Source of the DNA: Marinobacterium profundum
GTDB taxonomy: Bacteria; Pseudomonadota; Gammaproteobacteria; Pseudomonadales; Balneatricaceae
DNA: 64,000 nt
Direction of reading: 5' to 3'
NCBI RefSeq assembly: GCF_001528745.1
Contig: NZ_BCNS01000083.1
Coordinates: 62,001-126,000, forward strand
Each line of letters opens with the position of its first letter. Position 1 is the first letter of the stretch. A program made the position numbers and the translations under genes. Below, piece after piece: positions 34,987 to 45,437 of this stretch. The notes beneath the pieces are model-generated. The model saw only the letters and a program-made list of their open reading frames with translations. It was not told where the DNA came from and ran no database searches.

Positions 34987-37263
34987 GTGTCAGAAGCAAT
35001 GTCCGACAACGCCAAACTCAAGTTCGGCAACTCAAACCCAGCGAGTAGCGCGCCGCTCAGCCTGCGTCGGGAACGGGACTTCGGCCGTAGCGCCTCCCTG
35101 GCCGGCAGCCTAACCCTGGCGATTTCAACTGCCATGATCGGCTCGGTTCATGCCGAGGAAATTTCACTGGATACGCTGGTTATCGAGGACGGCCGCATCG
35201 CCGCCGATGCCAACCCCTATGCCGAGCCCAATGCACCCTACAAGGCCAAACGCAGCGCCGACAGCCGCCATGTACGCGACATCGCCGATACGCCCCAGAC
35301 CATGACGGTCATTACCAAGTCCGTTATCGAGGAGTCCGGCAAAACCGAACTCAAGGATATCCTCAGCGCCCAGCCTGGCATTACCCTTGGCACGGGTGAG
35401 GGCGGCAACTCCTTCGGTGACCGCTATATCATCCGCGGCTATGAAGCGCGCAATGACATATACACCGATGGCCTGCGTGACCCGGGCCTGATCACCCGCG
35501 AAACCTTCGCGCTGGAACAGATCGAAATCGCCAAGGGCCCAAGCTCCACCTTTGCCGGGCGCGGCTCCACCGGTGGCGCGGTAAACAGCATCACCAAAAA
35601 AGCATCGCTGGATGATGATTTCAGCAGCGTACAGGCAGGTCTGGGCACCGACAAATACCAGCGCTACAGCCTTGATACCAACAAGGTGGTTAGCGATGAC
35701 CTGGCACTGCGCTTCAACGCCCTCTATACCGATGCCGATATTCCCGATAGGGCTCCTGCGCGCGAGCAACGCCAGGGCGCACTGATCTCCGGTGTTTATC
35801 AAGCCACCGATGATCTGCAAATTTCCGCTGATTACTACTATTTTCGGGGCAATGACAAGACCGACGGCGGCACCTTCCTCACCGACGGCAAGCCCAACAA
35901 ACGCGTGCAGTACGTCGGCCAGGACGGGCTCGATTTCCAGGACACCGCCGCCGATATCGCCACAATTAAGCTCGACTACCAGCTCAATGATACTCTGCGG
36001 CTCGAGAACAAGACGCGTCTGGGTTCCACCAGCAACGAATACATTATTTCCACCTACAGCTCACGCAGTGGCAGCCTGCGCAACTTCACCGGCTGGCAGG
36101 AAAATGACTACCTCGGCAACCAGACTAACCTGATACTCGATACCCGCCTGGGCGGCATGCGTCACACCCTGATTACCGGCATCGAGTATGCCAGCGAAGA
36201 TACCAAGGGTGGCAGCTACAGCGTCACTACCGACAGTGTCTCGATTGACCCCTACAATGCAAATAACAGCAGCTGGCAAGGCTCCACCAGCCGCAACAGC
36301 GCCGCTACAGACCTGAACCTGACCACCCTCTCGGCCTACGTGATGGATACAGTCACCCTGAACGACGACTGGGAGCTGTTCGGCGGCCTGCGCTATGACC
36401 ACTTCGACTATGACCTCTGGGCGGCGGAAAAGACCAATCGCGATAGCTCGGTCACCCCCGAAACCAGCTACAAATACAGCGATGGCTTTGTAAACGGCCA
36501 CCTGGGTGCGGTCTACTCGCCCTGGGAGCACGGCAACGTCTACGCCAGCTGGAGCACCTCATCCAACATTAACGGCGGCGAATCCGATGCCGGTACCAGC
36601 TGCGGCTATGGTGGCCTCTGTACCGATGCTGACGGCAACTTCAGCGCCGCCGAACCTGAGCAGTCCGTTAACCTGGAGCTGGGTACAAAATGGAACCTGA
36701 TGGACGAACAGCTGCTGCTTACCGCAGCCATCTTCCAGACCACCAAGGATGACGTTATCGAGGATAACGGCGATTCCTACGCCAGCGGCGGCAACCTCAA
36801 CACCGGCAAGAACCGGGTCGAGGGTATCGAGCTTGGGCTGTCTGGTAACATGACATCCAGACTCAGCGGTCAGTTTGGCATCGCCCTGATGGACTCCGAG
36901 ACGCTGGATTCCTACAACGCCGACAACATTGGCAAGCCCAAGGCCAACTTTGCCGAGCAGAGCGCCAACATGCAGCTGCGCTACCAGGCCAATTCTCAGT
37001 TTGCCTTCGGCGGTACCGCCACCTACTCCAGCGAAATCTTTGGTGGCCAGCCCGATGCGGCGGCGAACACGAATATTGAACTGCCGGATTACTGGGTGTT
37101 CGATGCCTTCGCCAGCTACGAGTTCAGCCCGCAGTTGAGCGTACGTGCCAACATCCAGAATTTTCTGGATGAAGACTACTACACCGCAGTTTACCGCGGC
37201 GGCAGCATCGTCTACATCGGCGACGGTCGCTCTGCTAACCTAAGCCTGAACTACAAGTTCTAA
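34987..37263 (+). CDS. TonB-dependent siderophore receptor, Fiu/PiuA-like
   Basis: A 758-residue outer-membrane receptor. After a long signal region (to about 55, VHAEE) comes a TonB-box-like ISLDTLVIED, then the plug domain (about 85-210; DTPQTMTVITKSVIEE, RGYEARNDIYTDGLRD, KGPSSTFAGRGSTGGAVN) and the beta-barrel, ending in phenylalanine (LNYKF) as barrel proteins do. The resemblance to catecholate receptors of the Fiu/PiuA group is supported by piuC directly downstream. The GTG at 34987 follows AAGGA with correct spacing. The substrate is inferred. Confidence 0.9.
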   Translation: MSEAMSDNAKLKFGNSNPASSAPLSLRRERDFGRSASLAGSLTLAISTAMIGSVHAEEISLDTLVIEDGRIAADANPYAEPNAPYKAKRSADSRHVRDIADTPQTMTVITKSVIEESGKTELKDILSAQPGITLGTGEGGNSFGDRYIIRGYEARNDIYTDGLRDPGLITRETFALEQIEIAKGPSSTFAGRGSTGGAVNSITKKASLDDDFSSVQAGLGTDKYQRYSLDTNKVVSDDLALRFNALYTDADIPDRAPAREQRQGALISGVYQATDDLQISADYYYFRGNDKTDGGTFLTDGKPNKRVQYVGQDGLDFQDTAADIATIKLDYQLNDTLRLENKTRLGSTSNEYIISTYSSRSGSLRNFTGWQENDYLGNQTNLILDTRLGGMRHTLITGIEYASEDTKGGSYSVTTDSVSIDPYNANNSSWQGSTSRNSAATDLNLTTLSAYVMDTVTLNDDWELFGGLRYDHFDYDLWAAEKTNRDSSVTPETSYKYSDGFVNGHLGAVYSPWEHGNVYASWSTSSNINGGESDAGTSCGYGGLCTDADGNFSAAEPEQSVNLELGTKWNLMDEQLLLTAAIFQTTKDDVIEDNGDSYASGGNLNTGKNRVEGIELGLSGNMTSRLSGQFGIALMDSETLDSYNADNIGKPKANFAEQSANMQLRYQANSQFAFGGTATYSSEIFGGQPDAAANTNIELPDYWVFDAFASYEFSPQLSVRANIQNFLDEDYYTAVYRGGSIVYIGDGRSANLSLNYKF

Positions 37264-37285
37264 ATACAGATTGCAGCATTTCCCC

Positions 37286-37327
37286 GCCCGGCAGACCCGT
37301 TAATAGCGCGACTGTCGGGCCTTTTTT
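37286..37327 (+). terminator. Terminator after the siderophore receptor
   Basis: GCCCGGCAG (37286-37294) pairs with CTGTCGGGC (37312-37320, one G-U), followed by C and six T. It separates the receptor from piuC, so piuC may be partly attenuated or have its own promoter. Confidence 0.8.
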
Positions 37328-37381
37328 GACCTGCTCCTTTATCCTTGCACCTTTCCACTTTCCCTGTGTAACGGAGGCCGC

Positions 37382-38077
37382 TTGATTACCCCCATACGCT
37401 CACTCCTTGGCAGCACCCAGCTGGCCCAGATACGCAGCCTGCTTGACCGTGCCGACTGGGTTGACGGTCGCAGCAGCGCCGGCGCCCAGGCCCTTGAGGT
37501 CAAGCGCAACCGGCAACTGCCCGCCGACAGCACGCTGGCCCAACAGTTGGGCGACCTCATACTGGCGGCTCTGTCGCGCCATCCCACTTTCATTTCGGCA
37601 GCCCTGCCACTGCGCATCATGCCACCGCTGTTCAACCGCTACGAAGCAGGCGAAACCTACGGCCTGCATGTAGATAACGCCATACGTTTCCTGCAAAGCC
37701 CGGGGCAGGCGGCAGCCACAGCGCTGCGCACCGACCTCTCGGCCACCCTGTTTCTCGACGATCCCGATAATTACGACGGCGGCGAATTACAGATCGAATC
37801 CAGCTTCGGCGCCCAGAGCATCAAGCTTGCGGCCGGCGACCTGATTCTCTATCCCGCCAGCAGCCAGCACCGCGTTACCCCCGTCACCCGCGGCAGCCGC
37901 AGCTGCGCCGTATTCTGGCTGCAGAGCATGGTACGCGACAGCAGCCAGCGTGAAATGCTGTTCGATCTCGACCAGAGCGTACAGTCACTTGGCAGCGAGC
38001 TTGGCCAGGCCCATGAAGATGTGATGCGTCTGAGCGGGCTCTACCATAATCTGGTCCGCCAATGGGCACAGACCTAA
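37382..38077 (+). CDS. piuC: PKHD-type Fe(II)/2-oxoglutarate hydroxylase PiuC
   Basis: A 231-residue Fe(II)/2-oxoglutarate-dependent hydroxylase. The facial triad is H96, D98 (YGLHVDNA) and H163, with R173 as the likely 2-oxoglutarate anchor. PiuC-type genes accompany catecholate-siderophore receptors of the Fiu/PiuA group, though the physiological substrate is not established. The start is a TTG directly behind GGAGG; the first internal ATG would delete the N-terminal third. Confidence 0.92.
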   Translation: MITPIRSLLGSTQLAQIRSLLDRADWVDGRSSAGAQALEVKRNRQLPADSTLAQQLGDLILAALSRHPTFISAALPLRIMPPLFNRYEAGETYGLHVDNAIRFLQSPGQAAATALRTDLSATLFLDDPDNYDGGELQIESSFGAQSIKLAAGDLILYPASSQHRVTPVTRGSRSCAVFWLQSMVRDSSQREMLFDLDQSVQSLGSELGQAHEDVMRLSGLYHNLVRQWAQT

Positions 38078-38121
38078 GCCTTTCCCCAATATTGCCTGTG
38101 AGCGCAGCACGGAAAACCAGC

Positions 38122-39225
38122 ATGCATGAACCCCTGAGCCAGATTCCCGCCGACCTTGTGAGCCTGTCTGATTACGAGCGCTACGCGCGCCAGCTGCTGG
38201 CCCACAGCCTGTTCGAATACATCGCAGGCGGCGGTGCCGATGAGCTGACGCTGCAGCGCAACCGCACAGCGCTGGACCGCATCAGCCTGCTGCCCCGGGT
38301 ACTGCGCGATGTCACCGCAGGCTCCACCCACACAAGGGTGCTGGATGAAGATCTGCGCCACCCCATATTGCTGGCACCGGTGGCGTTTCAGCGCATGGTG
38401 CACCCAGACGGCGAACTGGCTACGGCCCGGGCCGCCGATGCGCTGGACACCCCTATGGTGGTCAGCACTCTCGCCTCCCACAGTCTGGAAGATATCGCCA
38501 CAGAAACCCGGGCCGGAAAATGGTTTCAGCTCTATTTTCAGCAGGACCCTGACTTCACCCTGACACTCGTCAGGCGTGCCGAGCGCGCCGGCTACAGCAA
38601 GCTGGTGGTCACGGTGGATGCGCCCCTGCACGGCATTCGCAACCGTGCCCAGCGCGCGGGCTTTGTGCTACCGGATGATATCGAGGCGGTAAACCTGCGT
38701 GAGCGCCCACCGTTGCCCCGGGCCGTGCTGGAACCGAGCCAGAGCATCGTCTTCCAGGGCATGATGAGCGAGGCCCCCGGTTGGGAGCAGCTCGAGTGGT
38801 TGTCCCGTAACACCCACCTGCCCATTATCGTAAAGGGCGTTCTGCACCCACAGGATGCCATCCGTGTGGCAGGCATGGGGCTGGCCGGCGTAATAGTCTC
38901 CAATCACGGCGGCCGGGCGCTGGACTGCGTGCCCTCAGCCACCGAAATGCTGCCACAGATTCGCGCCGCCACGGGCCCGAATTTTACTCTGCTGCTCGAT
39001 GGCGGCATCAGTCGTGGCACCGATGTATTCAAGGCCCTGGCGCTGGGCGCCAACGCCGTGCTGATCGGGCGCCCGCAAATCTATGCACTGGCCGTGGCTG
39101 GCGCTGTGGGCGTTGCCCATATGCTGCGCGTACTGCGCGAAGAGCTGGAGGTGACCATGGCGCTGGCCGGCACGCCTCGCATCAGTGACATCACCTCGGC
39201 CGCACTCTATCAAAACCATTTATAG
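38122..39225 (+). CDS. FMN-dependent alpha-hydroxy-acid oxidase/dehydrogenase
   Basis: A 367-residue FMN TIM-barrel enzyme of the lactate oxidase / glycolate oxidase / L-lactate dehydrogenase group. It oxidises an L-2-hydroxy acid to the 2-oxo acid. Catalytic and FMN-binding blocks are present: LAPVAFQRMVHPDGE, KWFQLYFQQD, VKGVLHPQDA, SNHGGRALD with the base histidine, and LDGGISRGTDVFKALALGA. The exact substrate cannot be read. It starts 45 bases after piuC, or possibly at 38062 overlapping piuC; no strong ribosome-binding site decides. Confidence 0.88.
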   Translation: MHEPLSQIPADLVSLSDYERYARQLLAHSLFEYIAGGGADELTLQRNRTALDRISLLPRVLRDVTAGSTHTRVLDEDLRHPILLAPVAFQRMVHPDGELATARAADALDTPMVVSTLASHSLEDIATETRAGKWFQLYFQQDPDFTLTLVRRAERAGYSKLVVTVDAPLHGIRNRAQRAGFVLPDDIEAVNLRERPPLPRAVLEPSQSIVFQGMMSEAPGWEQLEWLSRNTHLPIIVKGVLHPQDAIRVAGMGLAGVIVSNHGGRALDCVPSATEMLPQIRAATGPNFTLLLDGGISRGTDVFKALALGANAVLIGRPQIYALAVAGAVGVAHMLRVLREELEVTMALAGTPRISDITSAALYQNHL

Positions 39226-39237
39226 AGCGCCAAAACG

Positions 39238-39278
39238 AAAAAAGCCCCCGCCACGGATGCGAAGATCCGTCGCGGAGG
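39238..39278 (-). terminator. Terminator of the TRAP transporter operon (minus strand)
   Basis: On the minus strand an imperfect long stem centred on ACGGAT/ATCCGT, extended by CCGCG and GGCGG, is followed by GGGGGC and six T. It lies beyond the dctM relic, so it may originally have belonged to the lost gene. The oppositely facing oxidase gene ends just beyond it. Confidence 0.75.
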
Positions 39279-39318
39279 CAACCACAATGATGCAAGGTAA
39301 AGCGCGTACGGGCTGCGG

Positions 39319-39462
39319 CTATACCAGCCCCAAGGCCAGTACCGGGAACAGGATCAGCAGAATCAGGCGCAGTACATCCGACAGCACGAACGGAAATACG
39401 CCACGGAATATCTGCCCCATGGGCACATCCGGCGCCACACTCTTTATCACGAAGACGTTCAT
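39319..39462 (-). pseudogene. Relic of a second dctM (last 47 codons and stop)
   Basis: This segment translates on the minus strand as MNVFVIKSVAPDV...LFPVLALGLV plus stop, the C-terminus of DctM. It repeats the end of the intact dctM at 39485-39628 with 19 base differences in 144. All but one of the codon differences are synonymous (one Val to Leu), and the stop is TAG instead of TGA. So it comes from a separately evolving paralogue, not a recent copying slip. It has no complete gene upstream. Confidence 0.88.
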
Positions 39463-39484
39463 GCTGGCACTGGACTGGGCGTTA

Positions 39485-40771
39485 TCACACCAGCCCCAGC
39501 GCCAACACCGGGAACAGGATCAACAGAATCAGGCGCACCACATCCGACAGCACAAACGGGAAGACACCGCGGAATATCTGCCCCATGGGCACATCCGGCG
39601 CCACGCTTTTGATAACGAAGACGTTCATGCCGACCGGCGGAGTTATCAACCCCAGCTCCACCGTGATGACCGCCACTATGCCAAACCAGACCGGATCAAA
39701 ACCCGCCTCCAGAATCAGCGGCAGTACCACCGGTACTGTCAGCAGCAGCATGGCGATGGCGTCCATAACGCAGCCCAGCAGGATAAACAGCAGCAGCACG
39801 GCAAAGAGCACGCCGTAGGGCGGCCAGCCCAGCTGGCTCACGGTTTCCGTCAGGAAGAAGGAAATACGCGACACCGAGAGGAAGTAACCGAAGATTTCCG
39901 CCCCCACGATCATAAAGAAGATCATCGCGCTCAGCGCCAGCGCTTCTTCCACCGCCGCCATAAAGCCCGCCCACTTCATGCCCCGGCACAGCGCTACCAG
40001 CAGGGTGGCAAAGGCACCTATGGCGGCCGCTTCTGTCGGGGTGAAGATGCCTGTATAGATACCGCCGATAATGATTGCGAACACGAACATGAAAGGCACG
40101 AAGCCCCACATGCCGACGATCTTCTGTTTCAGCGTGGTGGGCTCGCCGGCCCGCGCCAGATGCGGATAAAAATGCACCAGCAAGGCGATGGTTGCACAGT
40201 AGAGCAGCAGCCCCAGAATGCCGGGTATTAGGCCTGCAATAAACATGTCGCCCACCGACTGCTCGGTGATCAGCGCATAGAGCAGCAAGGCGATACTGGG
40301 CGGAATCATGATGCCCAGGGTGCCGCCCGCCGCCAGGGTACCGGTGGCCAGGGAGTCGGCATAGCCGTGTTTGCGCATCTCCGGCAGCGCCACCCGCGCC
40401 ATGCTCGCAGCCGTAGCAACAGAGGAGCCCGAAATGGCAGAAAAGGTACCGCAGGCCGACACCGCCGCCAGTGCCATGCCACCACGCCAGCCGCCGAACA
40501 GGGAACGGGCGGCATTGAACAACTCGCTGGACATGTTGGCATGGGACGCCAGCACCCCCATCAACAGAAACATAGGAATGGGGCTAAAGCTGTAATTGCT
40601 CAGGGTTTCAAAGGGGCCCGCTTCCAAAATGGCGAAAGCCGGATCAAAGGCGACGATGGTGCCAAAGCCGATAACCCCGGTGGCTGCCATCGCCAGGGCG
40701 ATGGGGCAACGCAGCGCTATCATGACCAGCATCAGGCCCATGCAGACGAGTCCGATAAGGGGTGCACTCAT
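39485..40771 (-). CDS. dctM: TRAP transporter large membrane subunit DctM
   Basis: A 428-residue permease subunit with about 12 membrane helices, the channel part of a tripartite ATP-independent periplasmic transporter driven by the sodium or proton gradient. Typical segments are SPIPMFLLMGVLASHANMS, AISGSSVATAASMARVALPEM and the C-terminal GLITPPVGMNVFVIKSVAPDV. It overlaps dctQ by 4 bases. A 144-base relic of a paralogue lies just downstream. Confidence 0.95.
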   Translation of the reverse strand: MSAPLIGLVCMGLMLVMIALRCPIALAMAATGVIGFGTIVAFDPAFAILEAGPFETLSNYSFSPIPMFLLMGVLASHANMSSELFNAARSLFGGWRGGMALAAVSACGTFSAISGSSVATAASMARVALPEMRKHGYADSLATGTLAAGGTLGIMIPPSIALLLYALITEQSVGDMFIAGLIPGILGLLLYCATIALLVHFYPHLARAGEPTTLKQKIVGMWGFVPFMFVFAIIIGGIYTGIFTPTEAAAIGAFATLLVALCRGMKWAGFMAAVEEALALSAMIFFMIVGAEIFGYFLSVSRISFFLTETVSQLGWPPYGVLFAVLLLFILLGCVMDAIAMLLLTVPVVLPLILEAGFDPVWFGIVAVITVELGLITPPVGMNVFVIKSVAPDVPMGQIFRGVFPFVLSDVVRLILLILFPVLALGLV

Positions 40772-41280
40772 GCTGTTACTTCCTTCTTGCCCATTAATTC
40801 AAGCACACCGCAGCTAAAGCCGCGCAAGGCCAACACAGCCAGGGCTGCGGCGGACACCAGATACATGGGCGCCAGCGGCACCAGCAGGTCCTGGGTCAGC
40901 TCGCCGCTCATGCGGGAGGCCTCGGCGGCCTCAAGAAAACGCCAGCACAGCAGGGCGCCGAAAACGCCGAAGCAGAACGTGTAGAATCCATCGAACCAGC
41001 GCAGCTGGGACGCCGGCATCTTGTGGGTAAACAGATCCACTACTATCTGCCCCTTGTCGACGGTATGGGGGAACGCAAACAGCATGGCAAACAGCAGGCC
41101 GTACTTCACCAGCTCAATGCCACCGACGAAGGTCAGGTCCACCGAGCCCTCGGTCATGGCGAACAGACTGCGCGCAGCCACATCCGCCACCACGCTGAAC
41201 ATCATCATGACCAGCAGCAGGCCGCTGATCCGGTACAGGATCAGCGCCATCGTATCGATTGCCTTGATCAGCCACTTCAT
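40768..41280 (-). CDS. dctQ: TRAP transporter small membrane subunit DctQ
   Basis: A 170-residue protein with four predicted membrane helices, the small subunit of the TRAP transporter. It begins MKWLIKAIDTMALILYRISG behind GAGG at proper spacing and includes FPHTVDKGQIVVDLFTHKMP. It is translationally coupled to dctM through a 4-base overlap. Confidence 0.92.
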   Translation of the reverse strand: MKWLIKAIDTMALILYRISGLLLVMMMFSVVADVAARSLFAMTEGSVDLTFVGGIELVKYGLLFAMLFAFPHTVDKGQIVVDLFTHKMPASQLRWFDGFYTFCFGVFGALLCWRFLEAAEASRMSGELTQDLLVPLAPMYLVSAAALAVLALRGFSCGVLELMGKKEVTA

Positions 41281-41353
41281 ATCGCATACCTCGCGCCAGG
41301 GATTGAATACCACAAGGCCGCGCCCTCAGTGGAAAGAGCGGCCTTGAGCGGCC

Positions 41354-42394
41354 TTAGTTGTCGCAGCTGAGGCTGAGCTCTTTGGCGCGGGCGAAGACAT
41401 CCCGTGCGGCCAGGCCACGACCTTCAAGGTCGGCCAGGTAGCTTTCGGTGGCCTTGTCGAGTACTGGTTTCCAGGCTGCGTTCTCAGTGCCGCCTTCCAG
41501 CGTAATGATCTCGTGACCTTCGGCAACGGCTTCGGCACGACCCTTGGCGTCCAGTTCATCAAACTTGACCGCCTGCTTCTGCGCCCATTCCTTGCCGGAG
41601 TGCTGATCAACGATCTGCTGCAGATCGGCCGGCATGCCGTCGTAGACATCCTTGTTCATGGTCACCACGAACGACAGGGTGTAGAGGCCCAGTTCCGTGT
41701 GATATTTCGCCTGCTCATTCAGACGAAAGCTGGTCATGGCTTCCCAGGGCATGGCGACGCCATCAATCACGCCACGCTGCAAGGAGGGGTAGGTCTCGGG
41801 TGCCGGCATGCCAACCGGCTGAGCTCCGAGGCCTTCCAGCATGTCGGCGACGACGGTGGTCGGGCGGCGAATTTTCAGCCCCGCCAGATCTTCAGGCGTC
41901 TTGATGGCTTTATCGCGGCTGTGAATATCGCCAGGGCCGTGGGTAAACAGAAAGAGCACATGGGTATCGTCGTATTCACTGCTGATCAGGCCCTCGTCGT
42001 ACAGCGACTGGATCACGCAGGAGCCCTGGGTGGCGGTCTTGGCCAGCCCCGGCAGTTCAACTACCTGGGTCAGCGGAAAGCGGTTGGCGCTATAGCCCTG
42101 CACTGTGGCGGTGATATCGGCGATGCGATTCTTCACCGCATCGTAGCTCTGGGGTGCCTTGGCCAGTGTCTGGGAGGGGTAGAACTCAATCTTGATGCGA
42201 CCATCGGAGGCCGTTTCCAGCGATTGACCCCAGGCTTCAAAGCCTGCATGTACACCTGAACTCGCCGGCCAAAAATGGGCAAAGCGCAGATTGAAGTCGG
42301 CGGCCATGGCATTGCTGAAGGACAGCAGGCTCAGCAGCGCCGTGGCAGCTGCAGTTTTGGCGGTTGTCTTGGCAATTGTGGTCAATTTTTTCAT
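41354..42394 (-). CDS. dctP: TRAP transporter substrate-binding protein DctP
   Basis: A 346-residue periplasmic solute receptor. A signal peptide ends at about residue 31 (SFSNAMA). The DctP signature is present, with DLAGLKIRRPTTVVADMLEGLGAQPVGMP containing the arginine that usually clamps a carboxylate. Adjacent pobA suggests an aromatic acid such as 4-hydroxybenzoate as substrate, which is inference. It heads dctPQM. Confidence 0.92.
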   Translation of the reverse strand: MKKLTTIAKTTAKTAAATALLSLLSFSNAMAADFNLRFAHFWPASSGVHAGFEAWGQSLETASDGRIKIEFYPSQTLAKAPQSYDAVKNRIADITATVQGYSANRFPLTQVVELPGLAKTATQGSCVIQSLYDEGLISSEYDDTHVLFLFTHGPGDIHSRDKAIKTPEDLAGLKIRRPTTVVADMLEGLGAQPVGMPAPETYPSLQRGVIDGVAMPWEAMTSFRLNEQAKYHTELGLYTLSFVVTMNKDVYDGMPADLQQIVDQHSGKEWAQKQAVKFDELDAKGRAEAVAEGHEIITLEGGTENAAWKPVLDKATESYLADLEGRGLAARDVFARAKELSLSCDN

Positions 42395-42670
42395 GGGTTT
42401 ACCTGTCTATTGTTGTTATAGCAATGGCGCCGAAGCCGGGCTGTCTGAGTCGACAGAACCCTGCTCGAAAGCGGCGTTCCTCGTTCGGTACCAGAGCGAC
42501 TCTGCAAGTACAAAGTCAGCCCTGCTCAGAGACTTTGGTGTTGTGCCTGGCGGCACTCAACCTAAGTCCTGCTGGCGTGTTTCACTAATGAATTTAAAGC
42601 CTTGTCACATATCACTTTCGATATGCGAACCCTATCTTCAAAAAACATCCATTGTCACTACTGCTAAGCG

Positions 42671-44177
<1,507 letters not shown>

Positions 44178-45107
44178 GTGACAGCTCCCACTCGCTCCCG
44201 CACATCATCAGACCAGGCCCAGATCCCCCACTTCAGCCTCTACGGCGAAGCCGGCACCATTGAAGACCCTGCCTTTGTGCATATTGAAAACATCACCAGC
44301 CGCAGCAGCGCGCATGGCTGGATTATCAAGCCGCACCGCCACGGGCGCATGTTTCAGATGATTTGCATGTTTTCAGGCGGAGTAGAGGTACAGCTGGACG
44401 AAAAGGTACATAAACTGGAAGGCCCCTGGGCCATCACCATTCCGCCCGGCTCCGTGCATGGTTTCTGCTTCAAGCCCGAGACATTGGGTATGGTGCTGAC
44501 CCTCGCCGAGCCCATGCTCAGCGATGCGTCCTACAGCCGTAGCCGGCCCTATTTCGAACCCCTGCTCAGCACCCCCATGACCATCGCCTTCGAGCAGGAT
44601 GGGCCACAGCTGGCGCAGCTGCAGCGTTTGTTGCGCCAGATTGAATCGGAACTCAATTGCCCCGATACCGGCCGCGCCCTTATGTGTGAATGGCTGGCCC
44701 ACGCAGTTCTTATGACCTTGCGCCGCCAGCTTGACCTGCACGGCTTGTCCGCAGAAGCGGCCAACACCCCCAGCGCCACCCTGGCCGCCTTTCGCCAGCA
44801 AGTCGAAGCGCACTTTCGCGACCACTGGACCGTAGTCGAGTACGCCAACAGCCTTGGCACCTCGGCCGCCCGACTCAATCGCCTGTGCAAGCAACTACTC
44901 GACAAAACCGCCAAGGCTGTTCCCCAAAGTCGCCTGCTGCTCGAAGCCAAGCGTCGCCTGATCTATACCCGCAGCAATCTGGATGAAATCGCCTATGACC
45001 TGGGCTTCCAGGACCCGGCCTATTTCTCCCGCTTCTTCAAGCGCGCCACCGGCCTCACCCCCGGCCGCTTTCGCAGCGAAAACAACTTCGATACCACGCC
45101 GGAATAA
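44178..45107 (+). CDS. pobR: AraC/XylS regulator, PobR-like
   Basis: A 309-residue activator with an N-terminal cupin-like sensor domain (about 20-165; KPHRHGRMFQMICMFSGGVEV) and a C-terminal AraC helix-turn-helix pair (about 215-305; LGTSAARLNRLCKQLL, then EIAYDLGFQDPAYFSRFFKRATG). AraC-type PobR proteins activate pobA in response to 4-hydroxybenzoate, and the divergent arrangement fits. The GTG at 44178, behind AAGGCAGG, gives the usual length; ATG codons at 43974 and 44049 would add tails unlike the family. Confidence 0.87.
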   Translation: MTAPTRSRTSSDQAQIPHFSLYGEAGTIEDPAFVHIENITSRSSAHGWIIKPHRHGRMFQMICMFSGGVEVQLDEKVHKLEGPWAITIPPGSVHGFCFKPETLGMVLTLAEPMLSDASYSRSRPYFEPLLSTPMTIAFEQDGPQLAQLQRLLRQIESELNCPDTGRALMCEWLAHAVLMTLRRQLDLHGLSAEAANTPSATLAAFRQQVEAHFRDHWTVVEYANSLGTSAARLNRLCKQLLDKTAKAVPQSRLLLEAKRRLIYTRSNLDEIAYDLGFQDPAYFSRFFKRATGLTPGRFRSENNFDTTPE

Positions 45108-45437
45108 ACAAAATTGATGAATAATAGTTATATACATAACCAAAAATAGACAGCCGTCACCGACCTCGACCCACCGACACTTTCACTACCGTATCGCCGC
45201 CACCCCACCGCTTCGACCTAACATCACCAAAATACGCCCTACTTAAAGCCACTAAAACAGATCCAAGCACACCCCAAAAGCAGTGCATTTCAATTTAAAT
45301 ACCCGCCACAGAAACATATTTTAACGAATACCAATAATTTTTAGTTCAGAGCCAATTCCTGCGCGCTCTGTATTATCGAAAACCAGCATGCTGACAATTT
45401 CATTCCACATCTATCCAATAACAAGCAGGAAAAGACT
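45108..45437. other. AT-rich gap before the MFS transporter gene
   Basis: These 330 bases lie between the PobR-like gene and the MFS gene. They are clearly richer in A and T than the genes around. I see only the AGGAAAAG ribosome-binding site of the MFS gene, and no convincing terminator, promoter pair or small gene. Confidence 0.4.

Noticed and set aside
39185-40231. Long plus-strand frame opposite dctM
   Set aside because: Rich in His/Gln/Arg, antisense to dctM, with no ribosome-binding site. Part of it is the reverse of the dctM relic.
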